Source: Nocardioidaceae bacterium
GTDB taxonomy: Bacteria > Actinomycetota > Actinomycetes > Propionibacteriales > Nocardioidaceae
Length of the DNA: 7,782 nt
NCBI GenBank assembly: GCA_013813125.1
Contig: JACCSH010000266.1
Span: forward strand, 1 to 7,782
Direction of reading: 5' to 3'
Below are positions 1 to 5,531 of this stretch, in pieces; within the stretch, counting starts at the first letter, position 1, and each line of letters begins with the position of its first letter. Position numbers and translations under genes: made by a program. The notes beneath the pieces were generated by a model. The model was given only the letters and a program-made list of their open reading frames with translations, did no database searches and was not told the DNA's origin.

Positions 1-55
1 GCTCCACGTTGTCCGTGACCGGGGGCTCGCCCACTCCGTAGCCGGGCTCGGGCAC
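1..55 (-). CDS. Start of an unidentified divergent gene (partial, 18 codons)
   Basis: Only the N-terminus is present; the gene runs leftward off the window. Reading the minus strand from a GTG at 55-53 gives MPEPGYGVGEPPVTDNVE with no stop. Three things support a real start. A strong Shine-Dalgarno sequence (AGAGAGGA on the minus strand) sits 7 nt upstream. 17 of the 18 codons end in G or C, as expected for a high-GC actinobacterial gene. It diverges from the rightward gene at 171, which leaves a typical promoter-sized gap. The Pro/Gly-rich start has no recognisable domain and no signal peptide, so I assign no function. A competing plus-strand open frame (2-127) has poorer codon bias toward its end. 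The call of a gene start is fairly likely; its identity is unknown. Confidence 0.55.
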   Translation of the reverse strand, partial: MPEPGYGVGEPPVTDNVE

Positions 56-62
56 GCAACTG

Positions 63-70
63 TCCTCTCT
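63..70 (-). promoter_or_regulatory. Shine-Dalgarno site of the leftward gene
   Basis: On the minus strand this reads AGAGAGGA, close to the anti-16S complement, and ends 7 nt before the GTG at 55. It is the clearest ribosome binding site in the window and is the main reason for choosing GTG-55 as a start. Confidence 0.55.
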
Positions 71-79
71 GGGTTGGAA

Positions 80-117
80 CGATATGGGCTCTCACCGCGC
101 TGGCGGCTGCCATATCG
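80..117. promoter_or_regulatory. Inverted repeat in the divergent intergenic region (candidate operator)
   Basis: CGATATGG at 80-87 is matched by its exact reverse complement CCATATCG at 110-117. The spacer is 22 bp and the arm centres lie about 30 bp apart, close to three helical turns. A second small inverted repeat (CCGC 95-98, GCGG 103-106) lies within the spacer. The arms are among the few A/T-rich stretches in the region and lie between the divergent starts at 55 and 171. They could be half-sites for a regulator acting on both genes. No T-run follows, so a rho-independent terminator is unlikely. The repeat is seen directly; its role is inference. Confidence 0.35.
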
Positions 118-170
118 ATCCAACTGAGCCACGTGCCACCCTCCATCTAGGGTTCTGAGCCAAGCGAGAA

Positions 171-770
171 GTGCCGTGGTGGGGACTGCTCTCGTCCGGA
201 ACCGCCCCTGGCCTGCTCATCGGTGGCTGGACTGTGGCGGCGGCGCTGCAGCCGACCGGCTTCGACCCGTTGGTCGAGTCGATCAGCGCGCTCGCCGGAG
301 GCGACGCCACCGACAGGTGGGTGATGTCACTTGCCTTGTTCGGCGTCGGCGTCTGCCATCTCGCGACGGCGATGGCACTGAGACCCGTCGCGCTGGCGGC
401 CCGCCTGTGTCTTGCTGCGGGTGGCGTTGCCACCATGGCCGTTGCTGGACTGCCCCTTCCCGGCGGCGAAGCTAATTCACTGCCGCATGTGGTTGCCGCC
501 GTATCCGCCTTCCTGGCGCTGGCTGTCTGGCCCGCACTGGCGGGACGCCGCTCCGTGGTGCCCGTCCTTCGGCCACCCTTCTGCCTCATTGCCGCCGGAG
601 TGCTGGTACTCCTGGTGAGCTGGTTCTTCATCGCCGTACTGACTCAGGCGCCGCTGCTCGGGCTGAGTGAGCGGCTCGCGGCTGGCGCGCAGTCGCTGTA
701 CCCCCTTGTTGTGGTGGGGGTGCTGCGCCGTACCGCTTTGATCTCCCGGCCCGCTGCACAGCGCAGTTAG
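171..770 (+). CDS. DUF998 family integral membrane protein
   Basis: This 199-residue protein is almost wholly hydrophobic. About six membrane helices are visible, near residues 6-26, 50-70, 78-97, 104-124, 137-158 and 173-186. The pattern matches the DUF998 family: a loop after helix 1 with FDPLVESISALA (31-42), then DRWVM at the start of helix 2, a small polar loop ending in PH (105-106) before helix 4, and ERLAAGAQSLYPLVVV (167-182) leading into the last helix. Length and helix count are usual for the family. Its function is not known; the protein should sit in the cytoplasmic membrane. The start is GTG-171, since an in-frame TGA at 156-158 excludes anything further upstream. The ribosome binding site is weak (AAGCGAGAA just upstream). 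It is the first gene of the rightward series, 51 nt before the next gene. The family call rests on pattern recognition, not a search. Confidence 0.75.
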   Translation: MPWWGLLSSGTAPGLLIGGWTVAAALQPTGFDPLVESISALAGGDATDRWVMSLALFGVGVCHLATAMALRPVALAARLCLAAGGVATMAVAGLPLPGGEANSLPHVVAAVSAFLALAVWPALAGRRSVVPVLRPPFCLIAAGVLVLLVSWFFIAVLTQAPLLGLSERLAAGAQSLYPLVVVGVLRRTALISRPAAQRS

Positions 771-809
771 GGGAAGCACTCAGGAACCGCGCCTCTGCCT
801 TCGGCCATT

Positions 810-815
810 AGGGTG
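810..815 (+). promoter_or_regulatory. Ribosome binding site deciding the start at 822
   Basis: AGGGTG lies 6 nt before ATG-822 and is the best ribosome binding site for the sulfotransferase-like gene. The alternative start GTG-813 falls inside this site and has no comparable site of its own, so the ATG is preferred. Confidence 0.5.
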
Positions 816-821
816 AAACTC

Positions 822-1889
822 ATGGCGCGGCGGGTGTTCTTGCATATCGGCACCATGAAGTCCGCCACGACGTGGCTCCAGGGCATGGCCTTCGCCAACA
901 GTGACCGGCTGGCGCAGCAAGGAGTGTTCTGGCCGGTGGCGGACCAGCGCGCCCTAGCCGACTTCCTCGGGCGAGATGAAGCGCGGACTGGTCACGAGGG
1001 CGCCTGGCCCGAACTCGTTGGGGCGATCCAACGGCATCCCGGCGACGCGGTCTGGTCCAATGAGCTACTCGCTCCCCTCGGAGCCGGGAAAATCAAGCGG
1101 TTGGTCGCCGCGATGCAGCCTGCTCACGTCGAGGTGGTGGTTACCGCACGGGACCTCGGCCGCGTTATTCCCTCGCACTGGCAGACGACGCTGCAGAACG
1201 GCAGCACGACGAAATGGTCCGACTTCGCAGCAGCAGTCTGCACAGAGCCTGCCCAGCTCACCCGGGTGCCGCGGAGCGAGGACGTCGGCAGCTGGTTTTG
1301 GCGGCGGCACGACATACCGACGGTCCTGGCGCGCTGGCAGCCGTTCGTGCCTGCAAAGCAGATGACCGTGGTGACTGTCCCGCCAGTTGGTAGCGACCCC
1401 CAGATTGTGGTCGACCGGTTCGCCATGGTCGTCGGTATCAACGCGTCCGGTTTGGAACAGCCACCACACGGCAACTCCTCCGTCGGGGCGTACTCAGCCG
1501 AGTTGCTACGCCGGCTCAACGAGGTCGTGCCCGATCTGGAGCGCCATCACTACCGCTTTGGAGTCAAGAAGGTGTTGACGCGGACGGCGCTGATGGGCAG
1601 GGCAGCGCAGGAACCGCGTTTCACTTTGACGGAGGAACACCGAAGGTGGGTTGACGAACGGGCGGGCCGGATGATTGATGAGATCCAGGCGTCCGGGGTG
1701 CGTGTGGTCGGAGATCTCGAAGATCTTCGACCAGCACCTCAAGTGTCGCCGCATGGAGTCGACCCGTCGAGTGCATCTGAGGCGGATCTGCTCGAAGCTG
1801 CACTTCAGGGAATTGGCGAAATGGCCAAGTTTGTCGGCGACCAGCAGCTCGAACTAGAGCGGCATTCCCTCGGTGGCACCTCCACCTGA
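822..1889 (+). CDS. Sulfotransferase-fold-like protein with an altered P-loop
   Basis: From ATG-822 the product has 355 residues. The N-terminus VFLHIGTMKSATTWLQ (5-20) has the beta strand, loop and helix arrangement of the 5'-phosphosulfate-binding loop of PAPS-dependent sulfotransferases (usual form PKSGTTxLQ). Here the Pro is Met12 and the conserved Gly is Ala15. A second block, VVVTARDLGRVIPSHWQ (105-121), resembles the 3'-phosphate-binding region (R near a strand end, then a helix with Ser). This is the two-motif layout of actinobacterial proteins usually labelled sulfotransferase family or hypothetical. No signal peptide or membrane helix is seen, so it is probably cytosolic. The C-terminal 45 residues are acidic and helix-prone. 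Substrate and activity are unknown, and loss of the loop Gly leaves real doubt about catalysis. GTG-813 is an alternative start adding three residues. It lies 51 nt after the DUF998 gene and 46 nt before the ATL gene. Possible co-transcription is inferred from spacing only. Confidence 0.6.
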   Translation: MARRVFLHIGTMKSATTWLQGMAFANSDRLAQQGVFWPVADQRALADFLGRDEARTGHEGAWPELVGAIQRHPGDAVWSNELLAPLGAGKIKRLVAAMQPAHVEVVVTARDLGRVIPSHWQTTLQNGSTTKWSDFAAAVCTEPAQLTRVPRSEDVGSWFWRRHDIPTVLARWQPFVPAKQMTVVTVPPVGSDPQIVVDRFAMVVGINASGLEQPPHGNSSVGAYSAELLRRLNEVVPDLERHHYRFGVKKVLTRTALMGRAAQEPRFTLTEEHRRWVDERAGRMIDEIQASGVRVVGDLEDLRPAPQVSPHGVDPSSASEADLLEAALQGIGEMAKFVGDQQLELERHSLGGTST

Positions 1890-1935
1890 CGTTCCGGAAA
1901 TGGCACCTGCCGATAGCTGCAGCGAGACGGGAGTC

Positions 1936-2256
1936 GTGAACACAGACGAGTACGTCGAACGGGTCCTCGCCATGGTCGAGCGGGTCCCAGCGGGACGAGT
2001 GACGACGTACGGGCTGATCGCCGAAGCAGTGGGCTGCGGGGGACCGCGCCAGGTCGGGCGGGTGATGGCGCGACACGGTGGGCCGACACCGTGGTGGCGG
2101 GTGGTGCGAGCAGACGGCAGCCTGCCGAGGTCGCATCGGCTCGAGGCGTTCAGTCGATATCGCGAGGAGTCCACTGCGCTGCGTGGAGACATCTTCGATG
2201 CCTCCACCTTGCGGGTTGACCTCGGCGCGGCACTCTGGGACCCGGGTGAGGGCTGA
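1936..2256 (+). CDS. Alkyltransferase-like (ATL) DNA lesion-binding protein
   Basis: This 106-residue protein matches the DNA-binding domain of O6-alkylguanine-DNA alkyltransferase (MGMT/Ogt). Visible are ERVPAGRVTTYGLIAEAVG (15-33) with the nucleotide-flipping Tyr25, PRQVGRVM (37-44) with the arginine-finger Arg38 in the winged-helix recognition helix, and TPWWRVVRADG (51-61) where true alkyltransferases have PCHRV. Trp53 replaces the alkyl-acceptor Cys, as in E. coli YbaZ and fission yeast Atl1 (PWHRV). It should therefore bind alkylated guanine without repairing it and flag the lesion to other pathways such as nucleotide excision repair. The usual His is also changed, to Trp54. GTG-1936 is chosen because it leaves the short N-terminus usual for ATLs. 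ATG-1900 and GTG-1873 are in-frame alternatives adding 12 or 21 residues without homology, and GTG-1873 would overlap the upstream gene by 17 bp. Adjacency to adnA fits a repair role. From memory, a similar gene (Rv3204) sits near adnAB in Mycobacterium tuberculosis. Confidence 0.85.
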   Translation: MNTDEYVERVLAMVERVPAGRVTTYGLIAEAVGCGGPRQVGRVMARHGGPTPWWRVVRADGSLPRSHRLEAFSRYREESTALRGDIFDASTLRVDLGAALWDPGEG

Positions 2257-2285
2257 GGACGAGTCGTCCCTCTGGTCGTGTCACG
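2257..2285. promoter_or_regulatory. Two short palindromes between the ATL gene and adnA
   Basis: GGACGAGTCGTCC (2257-2269) is a perfect 6+1+6 palindrome starting immediately after the ATL stop codon. CGTGTCACG (2277-2285) is a perfect 4+1+4 palindrome, with its centre 18 bp further on. They lie in the only gap before adnA (2257-2327). They could be operator half-sites, a weak RNA hairpin, or chance in GC-rich DNA. No poly-T run follows, so I do not call a terminator. I see neither a LexA-type box nor a clear -35/-10 pair in the gap. Confidence 0.2.
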
Positions 2286-2327
2286 GCTTTGCCGAGACTG
2301 TCGGCGCGCTCTGCTCGAATGGCAACC

Positions 2328-5300
2328 ATGTCAGCCACCTACCGCTTCGAGCGCAGCTCGTCTGTCATGACCGATCGCGTGTGCCTCGACGAGGCGCAGC
2401 AGACGGTCGTCGATCACCCGGCTGGCCCATTGCTGGTGCTGGCCGGTCCGGGCACAGGCAAGACGACGACGTTGGTCGAGGCGGTGGTGAAGCGCGTCGA
2501 GAGCCGTGGGATCAGTCCTGACGAGCTGTTGGTTCTCACCTTCAGCCGCAAGGCCGCCGCCGACCTGCGTGACCGCATCACCAGCCGCCTCGGGCGCACG
2601 TGCTCGGCTCCACTGAGCTCGACTTTTCACTCCTTCTGCTACAGCCTTTTGCGGCACTTGCAGCCGCGGGAGCTGTACTCCGAACCGCTTCGGCTGCTCA
2701 GCGCCCCTGAGCAGGACGTCGCTCTGCGCGAGCTGCTGACCGCCCCCCGCGACAGCCGCAAAGTCGACTGGCCGGCATCCCTTGAACGGGCCCTCGACAC
2801 CCGAGGTTTCGCCCGGGAGGTGCACACCGTGCTCGCCCGCGCTCGCGAGCGGGGGCTCGAGCCCGCTGACCTGACCAGGATCGGATCTGAGTCAGACCGG
2901 CCCGAGTGGGTGGCGGCTGGCCTCTTCATGGCCGACTACGTCGAGGTGCTCGACTGGGCCGGGTCGATTGACTACTCCGAGCTGGTCCACCGCGCGGTCT
3001 TGTTGGCCGAGACACCAGAGGTGCGGGCTCATCTGCGCGCACGCTATTCAGCCGTGTTCGTCGACGAATACCAAGACACCGACCCGAGCCAGGTCAGGTT
3101 GCTGCAGGCGATCGCCGGCGACGGCCGTGACCTGGTAGTGGTTGGAGACCCGGACCAGAGCATCTACGCATTTCGGGGTGCAGACGTGCGCGGCATCTTG
3201 GACTTCCCCAGCCAGTTCCGGCGAAGCGACGGTGGCCCAGCCGATGTGGTCGCGTTGGAGACGACACGGCGATTCGGCAACCGCTTGCTCACAGCCTCTC
3301 GGCGGGTCGCGACCGGCATCGGGGTCAAGGGCTCCATCGACCGCGAGACGTTCCAGCGTTTTCGCAACCCCGCGCCGCACAGCGTGGTGTACGGCGAGGG
3401 AGAGCTTGACGTCTGCACCTTCAGCTCCAGTGGTGCCGAATCTGACCACATCGCCGATATCCTTCGTCGCGCCCACCTCGAAGACGGCATCCCTTGGTCC
3501 GAGATGGCTGTTGTGGTGCGCTCCGGAGTCACCTCGATCCCCGGTCTTCGGCGCGCGCTCGTCGGCACAGGAGTTCCCGTCGAGGTTGCCGCCGACGAGA
3601 TCCCCCTGTGCCGAGAACCTGCTGTCCGGACCCTATCGGCGGCACTTCGGTGCAGCGTCGACCCCAGCCGACTCGACGCTGACCTCGTGCGCGCCTTGCT
3701 CATGTCACCCCTAGGTGATCTCGATGCCGCTCAGGTGCGCCAACTGGGTCGCGACCTGCGCCGCCGAGAGCGGCAGGTCCACGGGGCTGAACGGTTGCCC
3801 CGCTCCTCAGGTGTGCTCATGCAAGAGGCACTGAGCGATTCCGTGCTGCTGGCCGATCTCCAGTCCGAAGCTGCTGTCAAAGCGGCCCAGCTAGGACGTC
3901 TGCTCGCGAGCGCTCGGATCCTGCTTGCGAGCGGCGCCCCAGCAGAGGAGGTGCTGTGGGAGCTGTGGTCAGGGACCCCCTGGCCATCCCGGCTCAGGTC
4001 AGCGGTCGAGCGCGGCGGCGCCGCGGCTCGCGCTGGACATCGCGACCTCGATGCTGTCTGCGCGCTCTTCGATGTCGCAGCTCGCGCAGAAGCGAAGCGG
4101 GAGCGGGCCGGTGTCGCCGCCTTCCTCGACTCGATCGAGCAGCAGCAGATACCTGCGGACACGCTGGCGGATCGCGGTGCGCGCGGCGACGCCGTTCGCC
4201 TGCTCACCGCACACCGATCCAAAGGGCTCGAATGGCGTCTGGTCGTTGTCGCTTCTGTCCAGCAGAGCACCTGGCCCGACCTGCGCCGACGCGGCACACT
4301 GCTGCAAGCAGACCGCCTGGGTGCCGAAGGGCTTGTCGAGCCGCTCACTCCGTCGGCGATGTTGGCCGAGGAGCGTCGTCTCTTCTACGTCGCGCTGACG
4401 CGGGCCAAGGAGCGGTTGGTAGTCACCGCGGTCGCCTCACCTGAGCCTGATGGCGAGCAGCCCTCTCGGTTTCTCGACGATCTCCGCCAGACAGTCGAGC
4501 ACCACCCTGGGCGCCCTCGCCGGCCCTTTTCGCTGGCTGGTCTGGTCGGTGAGCTGCGTCGAGTCACGGCCGACCCCCGCTCGAGCGATGCTCTGCGCGC
4601 GGCAGCGGCGGCCAGGTTGGTCCGGCTCACCCAGTGCAGCGTCCGAGGCGAGCCGCTGAGTGGGTTCGCAGATCCGCAAACCTGGTGGGGACTCCGTGCC
4701 GACACCACCTCACCCGACCCGGTGCGTCCCGACGACGAGCCGTTGAAGTTGTCTGCCAGCTCGTTGAGCGGGCTCAAAGACTGTCCGTTGCGATGGTTCT
4801 TGTCCCGGGAGGCGTCCGGGGAGTCTGCGCGGTCCTCCTCGCTCGGGTTCGGCAGCGTCCTGCACGTGCTGGCACACCATCTCGGCAGCGGTGAAACGGC
4901 AGACGCCGACGCCATGGTCGAATGCCTCGACGATGTCTGGAGCCAGCTGCAGTTCGACTCGCCCTGGATCGCGCGACGAGAACGAACGGCAGCAGAAGCA
5001 GCGATCCGGCGCTTCGCCGCATGGCACAACAGCCGCCCGCACCGCACCTTCGTCGGTTCCGAGGTTCCCTTCGAGGTAGAGACCAAGCTCGACGATGGCG
5101 AGAGGGTCGTGCTCGCGGGTCGCGTCGATCGGCTCGAGACCGACGAGCAGGGCCGAGTGGTCGTCGTTGACTACAAGACGACGAAGAACCTGCCTTCTGG
5201 CGCTCTCGTCGCGGCTGACGTCCAACTGGGTCTTTACCAGCTCGTGGTCGAGGCCGGCGGCTTCGCCGGTCAGTGCGGTGAGGGCGCCAAGGTAGGCGGT

Positions 5301-5531
5301 GCGGAGCTGGTTCAGCTGCGCTCAGGCGACTCGGGACTGCCGCAGGTGCAGCACCAAGAGCCGCCTGTCCCCGACGAAGACGGGCGAATGCCGGTGGAGG
5401 TTCAGCTGCTCAAAGCAGCAGCCGTCGTGAGGGGTGAGTTCTTCCCGGCCACCGAGAACAACTACTGCAGTCGTTGCACGTTTGTCCGGATCTGCCCGGC
5501 GCAGCAGCGAGGCGGGTCGGTGCTGACATGA
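2328..5531 (+). CDS. adnA: AdnA, helicase-nuclease subunit of the AdnAB double-strand break resection complex
   Basis: From ATG-2328 the product has 1067 residues, the usual size of AdnA. The UvrD-like (SF1A) motor is complete: Walker A GPGTGKTT (40-47), LTFSRKAA, TFHSF, Walker B DEYQD (246-250), GDPDQSIYAFRGAD (from 273), LLTAHRSKGLEW (from 625) and LFYVALTRAKE (from 685). The C-terminal RecB-type nuclease has His846, GRVDR with Asp934, VVDYKT with Asp948 and Lys950, and QLGLY (966-970), so every catalytic position I can recognise is intact. Cys819 together with Cys1047-x2-Cys1050-x5-Cys1056 matches the iron-sulfur cluster spacing of AddB-type nucleases. In the known family, AdnA pairs with AdnB to bind DNA ends, translocate 3'-5' and resect double-strand breaks. 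The start is uncertain: TTG-2289, ATG-2319 and ATG-2367 are in frame and none has a clear ribosome binding site. I prefer 2328 because it keeps the short TYRF segment that I recall at the N-terminus of related proteins. The stop overlaps the adnB start (ATGA), implying translational coupling. General annotation tools often call it only an ATP-dependent DNA helicase. Confidence 0.88.
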   Translation: MSATYRFERSSSVMTDRVCLDEAQQTVVDHPAGPLLVLAGPGTGKTTTLVEAVVKRVESRGISPDELLVLTFSRKAAADLRDRITSRLGRTCSAPLSSTFHSFCYSLLRHLQPRELYSEPLRLLSAPEQDVALRELLTAPRDSRKVDWPASLERALDTRGFAREVHTVLARARERGLEPADLTRIGSESDRPEWVAAGLFMADYVEVLDWAGSIDYSELVHRAVLLAETPEVRAHLRARYSAVFVDEYQDTDPSQVRLLQAIAGDGRDLVVVGDPDQSIYAFRGADVRGILDFPSQFRRSDGGPADVVALETTRRFGNRLLTASRRVATGIGVKGSIDRETFQRFRNPAPHSVVYGEGELDVCTFSSSGAESDHIADILRRAHLEDGIPWSEMAVVVRSGVTSIPGLRRALVGTGVPVEVAADEIPLCREPAVRTLSAALRCSVDPSRLDADLVRALLMSPLGDLDAAQVRQLGRDLRRRERQVHGAERLPRSSGVLMQEALSDSVLLADLQSEAAVKAAQLGRLLASARILLASGAPAEEVLWELWSGTPWPSRLRSAVERGGAAARAGHRDLDAVCALFDVAARAEAKRERAGVAAFLDSIEQQQIPADTLADRGARGDAVRLLTAHRSKGLEWRLVVVASVQQSTWPDLRRRGTLLQADRLGAEGLVEPLTPSAMLAEERRLFYVALTRAKERLVVTAVASPEPDGEQPSRFLDDLRQTVEHHPGRPRRPFSLAGLVGELRRVTADPRSSDALRAAAAARLVRLTQCSVRGEPLSGFADPQTWWGLRADTTSPDPVRPDDEPLKLSASSLSGLKDCPLRWFLSREASGESARSSSLGFGSVLHVLAHHLGSGETADADAMVECLDDVWSQLQFDSPWIARRERTAAEAAIRRFAAWHNSRPHRTFVGSEVPFEVETKLDDGERVVLAGRVDRLETDEQGRVVVVDYKTTKNLPSGALVAADVQLGLYQLVVEAGGFAGQCGEGAKVGGAELVQLRSGDSGLPQVQHQEPPVPDEDGRMPVEVQLLKAAAVVRGEFFPATENNYCSRCTFVRICPAQQRGGSVLT

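Noticed and set aside
2..127. Plus-strand open frame entering from the left edge and stopping at 125-127
   Set aside because: It could be the tail of an upstream gene, but codon bias falls away toward its end, and the minus-strand start at 55 has both a strong ribosome binding site and better G/C third positions.
92..631. 179-codon minus-strand open frame opposite the DUF998 gene
   Set aside because: Its product is low-complexity Ala/Ser/Arg/Pro-rich without domain features, while the plus-strand frame gives a coherent six-helix protein.
2257..2269. Rho-independent terminator after the ATL gene
   Set aside because: The palindrome has a 1-nt centre that cannot form a normal loop, and no T-run follows.
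2257..2327. SOS (LexA) box or RecA-independent damage promoter ahead of adnAB
   Set aside because: I searched by eye for GAAC-N4-GTTC and for a TTGTCRGTG-N8-TANNNT pattern and found neither; TCGAAT at 2315-2320 is too weak a -10 match to call.
4385..5086. 233-codon minus-strand open frame inside adnA
   Set aside because: It is Ser/Arg-rich with no motif and opposite the motor-nuclease junction of adnA; it is a codon-bias shadow.
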